64,000 bases of DNA from an uncultured Clostridia bacterium. Lineage in GTDB: Bacteria > Bacillota > Clostridia > TANB77 > CAG-508. Shown here piece by piece: positions 1 to 8,910 of this stretch (positions within the stretch are counted from its first letter, which is position 1; each line of letters starts with the position of its first letter). A model generated the notes under the pieces. The model saw only the letters and a list, made by a program, of their open reading frames with translations, was not told where the DNA came from and did no database searches. A program made the translations under genes and the position numbers. The stretch covers positions 40,733 to 104,732 of the forward strand of contig CAKOWE010000002.1 of NCBI GenBank assembly GCA_934122235.1. Direction: 5' to 3'.

Positions 1-885
1 TTTGCAACATTAAAAAGTAGTATCATAAATCTTATGATTCACAATTTAGAAACTCCAGATGAATCTATGTTGCTTAATATGGAATTACTAAAAAGTTCTT
101 CAGGAGAAGCCGATTTAGAATTTAATCATCTAGAAATTGAACCCCAATTAGCTACAGCTTTTCATAATTCGATAACAAGTAATGCAGATTTACCACCAGA
201 AAGTAACAATGAATTTAATAAACTTTTTAAATTTTTAATAACAGATCCTTTAACAGGTCAAGTATCTAAAAAGTTTTTTGATATGGCCATATTACCAATA
301 TTTAAAGATAGTAAAACAGATCCTGTATCGATTAGATTATTTGACTTAACTCATTTAAAACTTTCAAATGATATCATTGGTCATAATAAAACAGACGAAA
401 AAATAAGCGAACTATATAAAAACTTGGTTTCTCAAATACAAGCTGAAAATTCTACTGCTAAGTACTTATCTAGTGCTGGAAATTGTGGTCTTTTATTGAT
501 TGAAAATGCTACTTCTACAATTCCAGAAAACAAAATTAACGAATTTCTAAAAGTATCATTAGCTAGTCAAAGAATTTTAAGTTTAACAACTACTAGTAAA
601 ACTTGTACTCCTTCCGAAATATCAGAAACAATTACTCAACTTGAATCAGAAGCAAAACGCGTCAAGGAAGAACAAAAACTGCAAAAAATTAGTCAAAAAG
701 GAACAATTATACCTTTACAATTAGCTCTAGGAGATAGTATAAACCTATATAAGAAAATTACAGATAATCCATATTTAATGAAAAATAAGCAAGCATTTGT
801 AATAAAAATATTTGAAACATTAAACCAAGTTTTACAAGAACAATTTCCTGAACAAAGTCAAAATCCTTTTTACGATGAAAAATAG
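1..885 (+). CDS. Degenerate GGDEF-domain protein, 5' end outside the window
   Basis: The reading frame is open to base 1, so the ATG at 34 is probably internal and the true start lies upstream. From that ATG there are 283 residues. Residues 65-165 follow the GGDEF (diguanylate cyclase) fold pattern: a DPLTG opening, then an aspartate-containing strand, then LSNDIIGH, which matches the usual ND-xx-GH helix. The signature itself is replaced: where R-x-GGDEF is expected the protein has SSAGNCG. It should therefore not make cyclic di-GMP, and a regulatory or nucleotide-binding role is the likely alternative. A Lys/Glu-rich helix (residues 205-225) follows. It converges on tatD and shares a perfect hairpin terminator with it. 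The fold assignment is by motif only. Confidence 0.6.
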   Translation, partial: FATLKSSIINLMIHNLETPDESMLLNMELLKSSSGEADLEFNHLEIEPQLATAFHNSITSNADLPPESNNEFNKLFKFLITDPLTGQVSKKFFDMAILPIFKDSKTDPVSIRLFDLTHLKLSNDIIGHNKTDEKISELYKNLVSQIQAENSTAKYLSSAGNCGLLLIENATSTIPENKINEFLKVSLASQRILSLTTTSKTCTPSEISETITQLESEAKRVKEEQKLQKISQKGTIIPLQLALGDSINLYKKITDNPYLMKNKQAFVIKIFETLNQVLQEQFPEQSQNPFYDEK

Positions 886-886
886 A

Positions 887-926
887 AAATAAATGGCAAG
901 TAAACTAATTTACTTGCCATTTATTT
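887..926. terminator. Bidirectional terminator between the GGDEF-like gene and tatD
   Basis: A perfect 18-bp inverted repeat (887-904 and 909-926) with a four-base loop ends in A-rich and T-rich flanks, so it can terminate both convergent genes. It overlaps the last codons of tatD. Confidence 0.8.
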
Positions 927-1689
927 CAAATACTTCACATGCATTGTTATATGTAGTTAGCTCAATATCTTCATTTTTTAATTCCTTTATATCTGCAATC
1001 TTTTGTACAATATATTTCAAATTACTAGAATTATTTCTTGTGCCTCTTACTGGCTCTGGTGATAAATATGGTGAATCAGTCTCTAGCAGCATTTTATTTA
1101 TAGGTATATATTTTATTACTTCATTTGCATTCTTTGAATTTTTAAATGTTACAGGTCCTGCTATAGATATATAAAACCCAAGTTTTATAGCTTCTTTTAC
1201 TAATTCTACATTTAGTGGACAACAGTGAAACACACCCTTCTTATTACAGGTTATTTTATTTTTTAAAACATCAATTGTATCCATTACCGCTTCTCTTGTA
1301 TGAATTACTATTGGCTTGTTTAATTCATTCGCAATTTTTATTTGTTCAATAAAAAACTCTTGCTGTTGTTGTTTATTTTCCTTATTCCAATAATAATCTA
1401 ACCCAATTTCTCCTATTGCTACTACTTTTTTATTATTTTTTGCCATATCATATATTTTTTGTAAATCTTCTAATTTTAAATCTTCAAAATCATTAGGTGA
1501 AATACCACAAGTAGCATAAATAAAATCATATTTTTTAGACAACTCAATTGCTTTTCTAGAACCTTCTAAACTATACCCTGCACTAATTATTTTTTCTACT
1601 CCTTTATTATGTATTTCTTTTATTAAATTATCTCTATCTAAATCAAATTTTTCATCATCATAATGTGCATGTGAATCAAAAACTCTCAT
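910..1689 (-). CDS. tatD: TatD family metal-dependent DNase/hydrolase
   Basis: A 259-residue TIM-barrel metallohydrolase of normal family length. The metal ligands are visible: HxH at residues 7 and 9, Glu94 in AIGEIGLDYY, His130 in PIVIHTREA, His155 and Asp205 in LLETDSPYL. Family members are 3'-5' exonucleases acting on damaged DNA or RNA and are cytoplasmic. The ATG is preceded by GGGAGG at good spacing. It lies 16 bases downstream of acpS and is probably cotranscribed with it. In many Firmicutes tatD sits near rsmA and rnc; here those genes are about 11 kb away on the same strand. Confidence 0.9.
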   Translation of the reverse strand: MRVFDSHAHYDDEKFDLDRDNLIKEIHNKGVEKIISAGYSLEGSRKAIELSKKYDFIYATCGISPNDFEDLKLEDLQKIYDMAKNNKKVVAIGEIGLDYYWNKENKQQQQEFFIEQIKIANELNKPIVIHTREAVMDTIDVLKNKITCNKKGVFHCCPLNVELVKEAIKLGFYISIAGPVTFKNSKNANEVIKYIPINKMLLETDSPYLSPEPVRGTRNNSSNLKYIVQKIADIKELKNEDIELTTYNNACEVFEINGK

Positions 1690-1705
1690 AAAATACCTCC
1701 CTATC

Positions 1706-2071
1706 TTATTGTATTATAAACGCTGTAGCTATAGCATATTCCTTACAATGTGATATGGATATTTCACATTGCATATCAAATTTTTTATTTATAAAATTAA
1801 CTCTAGGCTTTCCACATTCATCATTTATTATTTCTACATCAGTCCAAGTTATAGCAAACTTGTTAGATAATGTTTCTGATATAGCCTTAAATATGGCCTC
1901 TTTTGCTGCAAATCTTCCGGCATAATGTTGATACTTTGCATTTCTTTTATTTTCACAATACTCAATTTCTTTTGTGGTATATATTTTTTTTAAAAATATT
2001 TCCTTTTTATCTTCTATTGATTTTTTTATTCTATCTATTTCAATTATATCTGTACCGCACAAAATTTTCAT
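1706..2071 (-). CDS. acpS: Holo-[acyl-carrier-protein] synthase
   Basis: The enzyme transfers 4'-phosphopantetheine from CoA to apo-ACP, activating fatty acid synthesis. The 121 residues match the AcpS trimeric family. The metal ligands Asp8 (GTDIIEIDRI) and Glu58 (FAAKEAIFKAI) are present, and the C-terminal SISHCKEYAIA segment is typical. The ATG is preceded by GAGGAG. tatD follows after 16 bases, so the two probably form a short operon. A hairpin separates it from the upstream mannosyltransferase gene. Confidence 0.93.
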   Translation of the reverse strand: MKILCGTDIIEIDRIKKSIEDKKEIFLKKIYTTKEIEYCENKRNAKYQHYAGRFAAKEAIFKAISETLSNKFAITWTDVEIINDECGKPRVNFINKKFDMQCEISISHCKEYAIATAFIIQ

Positions 2072-2098
2072 ATTAACTATATACTCCTCTATTTTATT

Positions 2099-2126
2099 AA
2101 AGCGTAATCCAATAGAATTACGCTTT
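2099..2126 (-). terminator. Probable terminator between the PMT gene and acpS
   Basis: A 10-bp perfect stem (2099-2108 and 2117-2126) lies just after the PMT stop codon. The T-tract is better on the plus strand than on the minus strand, so termination of the minus transcript may be partial. Confidence 0.5.
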
Positions 2127-2145
2127 TTGTATTATTCATAACATT

Positions 2146-3864
2146 TTACCAAATCCATGTCTTTAACCATTTTAATTCATTGATATATTTTATTGAAGTT
2201 GGGAACCCTGAATATATTGGATAAAATTGTATAAATACTATTACTATTATTGCTACAAAAATATATATAAATACATCTGTCTTTGTTTTCTCGCATAACC
2301 ATTTCATAAAAGCAACTATTGTAAGCATTACAAATGGTAATACTGGAAAATAATGATACAAAAACATAATTCTGTCTATTCCAACATATGATATCATCAT
2401 ACTTACGATTGGAATTATTAAAAACCAGTATTCAAATTTTCTAGTTTTAATTGCAGCAATAACTGTAAAAATCATACAAGGTATACTAAACCACCAAATT
2501 GCTGGATTTCCTAATAATGCAATTCTTGTTATCGCACCTTCATTTGTAACTCCTACCCAATATAATATAGATTGTTTGGTTATCGGCCATGTATACCACA
2601 TTGATGAATACGGATGAGTAGCTACTAAATCATGATGGTAATTATACATTTGCTGTTGCCATTCTATAAAAGTTTTTAAGTCTTTTATATAAGCATTTTC
2701 TACTATATAGTATGGTATATATGATAAAAAATATATAACTAATGGTACAGCAATAAAAAATCCAAAACAAGATGCTATTATTATTGTATTATCTTTAGTC
2801 CATTTTTTCTTTTCGACAAATATTTTTATTGCCATATTAAAGAAAAATACTAAAGCTAAACCTATTGCTGCAAACACCCCTGTCCACTTGGTTGCTATTG
2901 CAGCTCCCATAAACAATCCAGAAAAGAATAAATACCATAATTTTTTCTTCAATGGTTTATCTTCACTTATTATATATTTATACATAAACAAATACTCTAA
3001 TATTATAAATAAAACTAAAAATCCATCAGCTGTTCCAAGTCTAGTTTGAACAAAATGCATACCATCAGCCGCCATAATAATAGCCGCAAGTACTGCATAT
3101 CTCCTGTTTTTAAATAACATTTTAGCAAATATATAAATTGATGGTATCATTAATATTCCTGCAATATTTCCCATTAACCTGTATGCAAAAGTAGTCATTC
3201 CCATAAACAACATTGGAATCATCATCAACAATTTTCCTAAAGGTGGATGTGTCCATTCATAAATAGGCAAATTATGTTGATGTTCATAAGCTGTTCTTGC
3301 AAAATATATTTCATCAAAATATGTTGAATTTAAATAACTAATTTCCTCAGGCACAGTATCTTGCTCATCTAAAATCAATTTTGAATTTTCATCTATAGGC
3401 ATCAAATTAAGTTTATTTCCTGCTACATCGTAGATAGCAAGCTCTCCAAGATATATTCCTTTTCTAGTACCAACAAGTTTTACATATTCAAAATTACCTG
3501 TTAATCCAAAATCACCCCAAGCAAAGACTTTTTCTGTGCTAATCCTCAATGGTTCAGAATAATTTATACCATCATAAGAAACATATAAATCATAATCCCC
3601 AAAATCAGTTCCCGTATAATATCTAATTTTTGATACATCTGTTTTTCCTTGTTCTATTTTAAATGTAACAAAATCACCCGCATACTCTGTTTTCCAAAAT
3701 GTTTGTGGGTTAGTAAAAGTACCTAAATTTATAAAAGATACTATAGCATATATTAAGGTTATTATTAAAATTAGAATAACATCTAATTTTGCTATTTTAG
3801 TTGTTTCATCATTTTCTTGAATTGTTACTTTCTTTTCAACCTTTTTCTCATTTTTCTTTTTCAT
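2146..3864 (-). CDS. PMT-family (GT39) polyprenyl-phosphate mannosyltransferase
   Basis: A 572-residue multi-pass membrane glycosyltransferase. After a charged N-terminus and TM1 (about residues 27-47), an external all-beta region of roughly 120 residues (50-170) looks like a discoidin (F5/8 type C) fold. The catalytic loop follows, with the Asp-Glu pair at 184-185 (TYFDEIYFARTAYE) and HPPLGK at 206-211, both hallmarks of protein O-mannosyltransferases. About ten hydrophobic helices make up the rest. The family moves mannose from polyprenyl-phosphate-mannose to Ser/Thr on exported proteins. Possible substrates include the Thr/Ser-rich surface proteins at 24687-35273. The ATG has AGGAGG at ideal spacing. 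Acceptor and sugar are inferred from the family. Confidence 0.85.
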   Translation of the reverse strand: MKKKNEKKVEKKVTIQENDETTKIAKLDVILILIITLIYAIVSFINLGTFTNPQTFWKTEYAGDFVTFKIEQGKTDVSKIRYYTGTDFGDYDLYVSYDGINYSEPLRISTEKVFAWGDFGLTGNFEYVKLVGTRKGIYLGELAIYDVAGNKLNLMPIDENSKLILDEQDTVPEEISYLNSTYFDEIYFARTAYEHQHNLPIYEWTHPPLGKLLMMIPMLFMGMTTFAYRLMGNIAGILMIPSIYIFAKMLFKNRRYAVLAAIIMAADGMHFVQTRLGTADGFLVLFIILEYLFMYKYIISEDKPLKKKLWYLFFSGLFMGAAIATKWTGVFAAIGLALVFFFNMAIKIFVEKKKWTKDNTIIIASCFGFFIAVPLVIYFLSYIPYYIVENAYIKDLKTFIEWQQQMYNYHHDLVATHPYSSMWYTWPITKQSILYWVGVTNEGAITRIALLGNPAIWWFSIPCMIFTVIAAIKTRKFEYWFLIIPIVSMMISYVGIDRIMFLYHYFPVLPFVMLTIVAFMKWLCEKTKTDVFIYIFVAIIVIVFIQFYPIYSGFPTSIKYINELKWLKTWIW

Positions 3865-3883
3865 GAGTACCTCCTATAAAATT

Positions 3884-3927
3884 TTGAGAAAGTAATCATT
3901 CCTAATTCATAATGATTACTTTCTCAA
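3884..3927 (-). terminator. Terminator after the WG-repeat gene
   Basis: A perfect 17-bp stem (3884-3900 and 3911-3927) with a 10-base loop lies between the WG-repeat stop codon and the PMT start. The minus-strand transcript then runs into AAAATTTTAT. Confidence 0.7.
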
Positions 3928-3977
3928 AGCAATAATATTAAGTTATCGTTGCAAAATATAGCATATATTTTATTACT

Positions 3978-5474
3978 TTACTTTGTATAATAATCACCCG
4001 TTATATTCAAATGCCATTTTCCTACAAAATCAATATATATATTATTTGTTAAATCAACATTTGTCTCTTGTTCAATTGCTCCATTGCTATTTATGCTTCC
4101 CCATTTTCCGTCTTTTTGTACAGCACAATATCCGTATGCATTTTGCTCTTTTGCATCATCATATAAGCATTCTACAATTATCTTTCCTTCTTTGTTTACG
4201 TACCCGTATTTTTCGTTTTCTTTTATTAAAAACAATGTATTAGAAGTAAATATATCTTTATTTTGCTTTTCTTCTAGTTTGAAATTATAGTATTTATATT
4301 CTTGTCCTACTCTAACCCTTATATAACCTTTATCATCATTTATTTCAGAAACTATTCCTGTTACTTTTTCTTCTAAGTTATTATTTAATAGTACACTTTC
4401 TATATCATCTATATCCGCTCTAATAAATTCACCAGATTTATTATACATCATATCAACATATTTACATTCAACAACTTCTTCACCATTATCATTAATAACT
4501 CCATATTTTCCAGCTTTTTTAGCTATATAATAATTAGAAAAAGCATGCTCTAAATATTCATAACTAGCTTCTACTTTCTTGTTTCCTTCTTTATCAACTA
4601 TTCCATATGCATTATTTGATTTAATGATTACATTTTCTCCAATTACACTTTCTATTGAATCATATCCTAATTGAGAAGTTACTTTATTAGTGTTATCAAA
4701 TAAATATTCCTTATTTTCTATTTTTATTGAATATAAATTACTACTTCCTATATACTTTATACCTTCATATATTGGTTCCATTATTACACTCTTATCAATT
4801 CCTATTGCCCCACACTTATTCTCTAATGTAACTACAATATATCCATTTCCATAATCATTTCCTAATGCTGTAACATCTTTATATATTGTATCTGCTATTA
4901 CATTTCCATAATTATTGCAAACACCAATATTTCCATCTTTTTTTATTATTAAACTATTTTTTATACCTTTTAAAGAACTAATTTCATCATATATCGCATC
5001 TAATAATTTTTCACCTTTGAAATTTATTAAACCATATTTATCATTACTTTTAACTTTTAAAACATTATCTTCATACCATATATTATTTTTACTATCATAA
5101 TTATCTATCGCTTCTATTTGTTCATATTCTGAAAATAATTGTTCATTTTTCTCATTCATAACTTTTGTTTTATATGTTTCATTCTCTACATCATATGTGC
5201 ATATAAATATTCCCTTTTGATTATTAGGTATTGTAACCATTTCATCATATGTAAAAGGAATTACCACATTTCCTTTATTATCAATTACACCCCATTTGTT
5301 ATTTTCTAAAGCAGTAAAATATGTCGTTGCAATCAATTGATTTGTCTGGTGATGATTTTTTATTAGTTTTACAATTGATACAATTACCATAACAACTACT
5401 ATTAATCCTATTAATACTCCAAAAACTTTCTTTAGATTAAGCTTTGGTTCATCATATCTTCTTCCTCTACTCAT
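3978..5474 (-). CDS. Membrane-anchored WG-repeat protein
   Basis: The protein has 498 residues from the chosen ATG at 5474, which GGAGG precedes by ten bases. An ORF start 51 bases upstream has no ribosome site. A short basic N-terminus is followed by one transmembrane helix (about residues 18-37). The rest is a tandem array of about nine WG repeats of the form KWGVIDNKGNVVIPFTYDEM, each roughly 40-50 residues, ending with KWGSINSNG. WG repeats build extracellular beta structures of unknown ligand. The topology suggests a cell-surface protein anchored by its N-terminus. A strong hairpin follows the stop. No enzymatic motif is visible. Confidence 0.85.
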   Translation of the reverse strand: MSRGRRYDEPKLNLKKVFGVLIGLIVVVMVIVSIVKLIKNHHQTNQLIATTYFTALENNKWGVIDNKGNVVIPFTYDEMVTIPNNQKGIFICTYDVENETYKTKVMNEKNEQLFSEYEQIEAIDNYDSKNNIWYEDNVLKVKSNDKYGLINFKGEKLLDAIYDEISSLKGIKNSLIIKKDGNIGVCNNYGNVIADTIYKDVTALGNDYGNGYIVVTLENKCGAIGIDKSVIMEPIYEGIKYIGSSNLYSIKIENKEYLFDNTNKVTSQLGYDSIESVIGENVIIKSNNAYGIVDKEGNKKVEASYEYLEHAFSNYYIAKKAGKYGVINDNGEEVVECKYVDMMYNKSGEFIRADIDDIESVLLNNNLEEKVTGIVSEINDDKGYIRVRVGQEYKYYNFKLEEKQNKDIFTSNTLFLIKENEKYGYVNKEGKIIVECLYDDAKEQNAYGYCAVQKDGKWGSINSNGAIEQETNVDLTNNIYIDFVGKWHLNITGDYYTK

Positions 5475-5592
5475 GTAATTATAACCTCCATAAAAAGATA
5501 TATATACTATATCATAAAAACACATTAAATTACAAGATTTTTCTATTATTTAACCCAGAATAAACACATTAATTACTAATCATTTTTATTAA

Positions 5593-5637
5593 TATAATAA
5601 GATGAAATTATTGATATTTTAATTTCATCTTATTATA
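5593..5637 (-). terminator. Terminator after the lysozyme gene
   Basis: An 18-bp perfect AT-rich stem (5593-5610 and 5620-5637) sits five bases after the lysozyme stop codon. Confidence 0.75.
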
Positions 5638-5642
5638 CTTAT

Positions 5643-6857
5643 TTATCTGCTATTAGGTATTCTTAATATTTGACCTATATATATCAAATTAGGATTTGCA
5701 ATTCTATTTAATCTCACTATTTGAGCTATTGTTGTATTGTATCTTCTAGCAATCTGATACAAAGTATTTCCTCTTCTTACTTTATATACTATATGACTCG
5801 TGTCATGTATATTTGTTTCTGCAGGAATTATTAATATTTGTCCTACATATATTAAATTAGGATTTTTTATATTATTTAAGCTTACTAATTGTTTTACTGT
5901 AACTCCATACTTCTTCGCAATATTGCTCAAAGTATCACCTTTTTTCACTGTATACGTCATTCGTTGTTTTTCACCATCATTAATCGGGACGAGTAACACA
6001 TTACCTACAAATATTAAATTAGGATTCTTTATATTATTTAATTCTACAAGTCTTTGAACCGTTGTACCATAATCTACTGCTATTTGAGATAATGTATCCC
6101 CACCCTTTATAATTATAGACTCCGTGTCATCAGGACTTGGAGGTGTAATTATAGGATCTGGAATTTTAGTTGTATCACTTAAAAATATATCCTGTGTAAA
6201 ATAATTTAAATCAACTTTAGTATTAACTCCATCTATTTCTCCATCATCTGAATATTGAAAGCCAACCCATTTATTCCATTTACCAATTTCTTCAGGTCGT
6301 TCCACTCCATATTCAGCAATCCAAATCGGATAACGTAAAGCCAACTCTTCACTAAAAATATTTTTTGCATTATACGCATCACTATATATTACAGTTTCTT
6401 TTCCACTTTTTTCTTCAACTCTTTCTAAAAAAGCTAGAGAAATATTATTTATTTCTTCTATGCTTAATCCATCAAAATATTCAAAATCCATTGCTAATTT
6501 ACAATTTGGTTCCAATCCTCCTACCAATGAAACAAAAAAATCTGCTTGCTCTATTGCTTCATTTAACGTAGTAGCTGTTAAATAGTGATAAAATCCTATT
6601 TTTAAGTTATTTTCTTTTGCATTATTATAATTTGTCAAATAGTAAGGATCAACATATGACCTTCCTTCACTTGAACGTATGTATACAATATCTATTCCAT
6701 TATTTTTTACTTGTTCATAGTCAATCTTTCCTTGCCAAATACTAACATCTATCCCATTAATCAACGGTAAATTTGATGGTTCAAAAGCAAAGCAAATTGG
6801 TTGTGTAACAAATACACATAGTATTAAAATTACAAAAATAACTTTATTTCTTTTCAA
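5643..6857 (-). CDS. Secreted GH25 lysozyme with three LysM domains
   Basis: 404 residues. A signal peptide covers residues 1-24 (hydrophobic core, cleavage likely after CFA). The GH25 muramidase domain spans about 31-225, with the catalytic pair Asp37 (GIDVSIWQG) and Glu126 (LAMDFEYF). After a Pro-rich linker there are three LysM peptidoglycan-binding domains (about 248-292, 300-343 and 355-401), each with the GDTLSQIA-type opening and NPNLIYVGQ-type ending. It should cleave the MurNAc-GlcNAc bond in the wall. The start is a TTG, six bases after AGGAGG. It is flanked by other envelope genes, and a terminator separates it from the WG gene downstream. Confidence 0.93.
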   Translation of the reverse strand: MKRNKVIFVILILCVFVTQPICFAFEPSNLPLINGIDVSIWQGKIDYEQVKNNGIDIVYIRSSEGRSYVDPYYLTNYNNAKENNLKIGFYHYLTATTLNEAIEQADFFVSLVGGLEPNCKLAMDFEYFDGLSIEEINNISLAFLERVEEKSGKETVIYSDAYNAKNIFSEELALRYPIWIAEYGVERPEEIGKWNKWVGFQYSDDGEIDGVNTKVDLNYFTQDIFLSDTTKIPDPIITPPSPDDTESIIIKGGDTLSQIAVDYGTTVQRLVELNNIKNPNLIFVGNVLLVPINDGEKQRMTYTVKKGDTLSNIAKKYGVTVKQLVSLNNIKNPNLIYVGQILIIPAETNIHDTSHIVYKVRRGNTLYQIARRYNTTIAQIVRLNRIANPNLIYIGQILRIPNSR

Positions 6858-6913
6858 TATTTACCTCCTATAATATTTTATTGTATTTTATTCATTATAG
6901 AAGGTTTGGTTAC

Positions 6914-6952
6914 AAAAAGAGATGCAAAGCTCAACACTTTACATCTCTCTTT
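6914..6952 (-). terminator. Terminator after the AI-2E family permease gene
   Basis: A 16-bp stem with two imperfections (6914-6929 and 6937-6952) lies three bases after the stop codon. The minus transcript ends in CTCTTTTTGT, a good T-tract. Confidence 0.8.
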
Positions 6953-6955
6953 GTA

Positions 6956-8113
6956 TTAAGTATCTTTTCTTATTTCTTCGCACGATTTAATCTCTGTCAG
7001 TTTTTTTGAATTTTTATAATCTATAAAATCACAAATAATAACCTTTATTACTGCTACAACAGGAACAGCTAAAAGCATTCCTAAAAAATTAAAATATGCT
7101 CCTCCAACTGTTACTGCAAATATTACTAATATTGGACTTACTTCTAACGAATCTCCTACTATTTTAGGATTTATAATATTAGCATCTATTTGTTGTAATA
7201 TTATTATTACAACAGCTAACCATATTGCTTGAGTTAAACCTCCAGTAACCCATGTAACAATTATGGCTATCCCTACTGCAACTATTGCACCAAAATATGG
7301 AATTATATTAAATAAACCTATTATAAAACCAAGCAAAACTGCATATTTAACATTCATTATTAACATTGCAACAGAAGTAATAATGCCAACTATTATACCA
7401 TCAATTATTTGGCTAGACATAAATTTAAAAAATACCTCATTGCTTTTAGCAAAATATGTACCTAAAGTTTTACAAGTATCCTCTTTAAATAAAGCACTTG
7501 CTAAACTTCTTATAAATTTTAATATATCTGCTCTTTGTAATAAAATATATATTGACATTATTATAGCAACAAATGTACTAAACACAGCTTGAGCTACGCT
7601 CACAACTCCTTTAATATATTCTATTATTTTTTCTGTACTAAAATAACTAGCAAAATCTATGTTTTTAATATTATTAACTGTTTCCATAATTGTTTCTTTA
7701 CTTACTACAGAATCTTCTGGTAATCCATTTATAAAGTTCATTATATTTTCATAGTATGTTGGAAAATTATTTGTCAACTCTGTAACACTAGATGAAATTG
7801 TTGGTAATATAACTTTAAATAAAATAACTATAAGTACAATAGCTATTATATATACTGAAAAAACCGATAATTTTCTTGAAAACTTTTTTAATACTTTAGA
7901 TTTATTATATAGCCTTTCTAATTTTCTTGATGGTATGTAAAATAAATATGCTAATAGCAATCCTATAAAAAATGGCATTAATATACCTGCTAATTCTTTT
8001 ATAAAACTCAATATGTCATTAAAATTATCTAAAGTCTTATATACTGCAATTACTGCCACTGCAAACGTAAACCAATATACCCATTTAGTCCAATTTTTAA
8101 CTTTTTCTTTCAT
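6956..8113 (-). CDS. AI-2E family membrane permease
   Basis: A 385-residue polytopic membrane protein of the AI-2E/PerM family (PF01594). It has two N-terminal helices, a long extracytoplasmic region (about residues 95-155), then five to six helices containing the family-typical FNIIPYFGAIVAVG and ILQQIDANIINPKIVGDSLEVSP-like segments. Family members export small molecules or act in Na+ or pH homeostasis; the substrate cannot be told from sequence. It sits 15 bases after xth and is the last gene of the yitT-ogg-xth-permease run, with a terminator behind it. Confidence 0.88.
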   Translation of the reverse strand: MKEKVKNWTKWVYWFTFAVAVIAVYKTLDNFNDILSFIKELAGILMPFFIGLLLAYLFYIPSRKLERLYNKSKVLKKFSRKLSVFSVYIIAIVLIVILFKVILPTISSSVTELTNNFPTYYENIMNFINGLPEDSVVSKETIMETVNNIKNIDFASYFSTEKIIEYIKGVVSVAQAVFSTFVAIIMSIYILLQRADILKFIRSLASALFKEDTCKTLGTYFAKSNEVFFKFMSSQIIDGIIVGIITSVAMLIMNVKYAVLLGFIIGLFNIIPYFGAIVAVGIAIIVTWVTGGLTQAIWLAVVIIILQQIDANIINPKIVGDSLEVSPILVIFAVTVGGAYFNFLGMLLAVPVVAVIKVIICDFIDYKNSKKLTEIKSCEEIRKDT

Positions 8114-8128
8114 AAATAACCCCTTTTT

Positions 8129-8884
8129 CTACAATTCAATTTTTAATCCAACTGGGCAGTGATCACTACCCATTACATCTGAATAAATATATGCATCTTC
8201 TATATTTTCTTTTATTCTATCTGATATAACAAAATAATCAATACGCCACCCTATATTTTTTTCTCTAGAATTTGCCATATATGACCACCAAGTATATGCA
8301 TTTTCTTTTTCTGGATACATAAATCTATATGTATCAATAAATCCTGCTTCTAAAAGTTCTGTCATTTTTTCTCTTTCTTCATTTGTAAAACCTGCATTTT
8401 TTCTGTTTTGTTTAGGATTTTTCAAATCTATTTCATTATGTGCCACATTTAAATCTCCACACATAATAATAGGTTTTATTTTATCTAACTTTTTTAAATA
8501 CTTCCTAAAATCATCTTCCCATTTCATTCTATAATCCAGTCTTGCCAATTCTCTTTGTGAATTAGGAGTATATACATTTATTAGGAAAAACTCATCATAC
8601 TCTAAAGTAATAACTCTACCTTCTTTATCATGTTCTTCTATTCCAATTCCATATTTTACACTTATTGGTTTTATTTTTGTAAAAACTGCTGTTCCTGAGT
8701 ATCCTTTTTTTATTGCACTGTTAATATACATATTATAGTTAGGTAAATTTATTGCAAATTGTCCTTCTTGCATTTTTGTTTCCTGTATACAAAAAATGTC
8801 TGCATCAATATTACTAAAAAACTCTTCAAAACCTTTTTTATACACTGCCCTTATTCCATTTACATTCCAAGATATAAGTTTCAT
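8129..8884 (-). CDS. xth: Exodeoxyribonuclease III (AP endonuclease)
   Basis: A 251-residue ExoIII/APE1-type endonuclease of the EEP fold. It opens with MKLISWNVNGIRA, has the metal ligand Glu35 (FCIQETKMQ), the GDLNVAH motif near 143 and the C-terminal catalytic SDHCPVGL. It cleaves the backbone 5' of abasic sites in base-excision repair. It starts 26 bases downstream of the 8-oxoguanine glycosylase gene, whose product is removed base plus an abasic site, so the two adjacent genes supply consecutive repair steps. GAGG precedes the ATG. Confidence 0.95.
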   Translation of the reverse strand: MKLISWNVNGIRAVYKKGFEEFFSNIDADIFCIQETKMQEGQFAINLPNYNMYINSAIKKGYSGTAVFTKIKPISVKYGIGIEEHDKEGRVITLEYDEFFLINVYTPNSQRELARLDYRMKWEDDFRKYLKKLDKIKPIIMCGDLNVAHNEIDLKNPKQNRKNAGFTNEEREKMTELLEAGFIDTYRFMYPEKENAYTWWSYMANSREKNIGWRIDYFVISDRIKENIEDAYIYSDVMGSDHCPVGLKIEL

Positions 8885-8910
8885 ATTTTTACCTCTTTTT
8901 ATTCTTACAT

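Noticed and set aside
4084..4290. Short hydrophobic ORFs on the strand opposite to large genes (also around 26420-27148, 39560-39897, 40132-40669)
   Set aside because: They lie antisense to well-supported genes, have no ribosome sites and only mirror AT-rich codon use.
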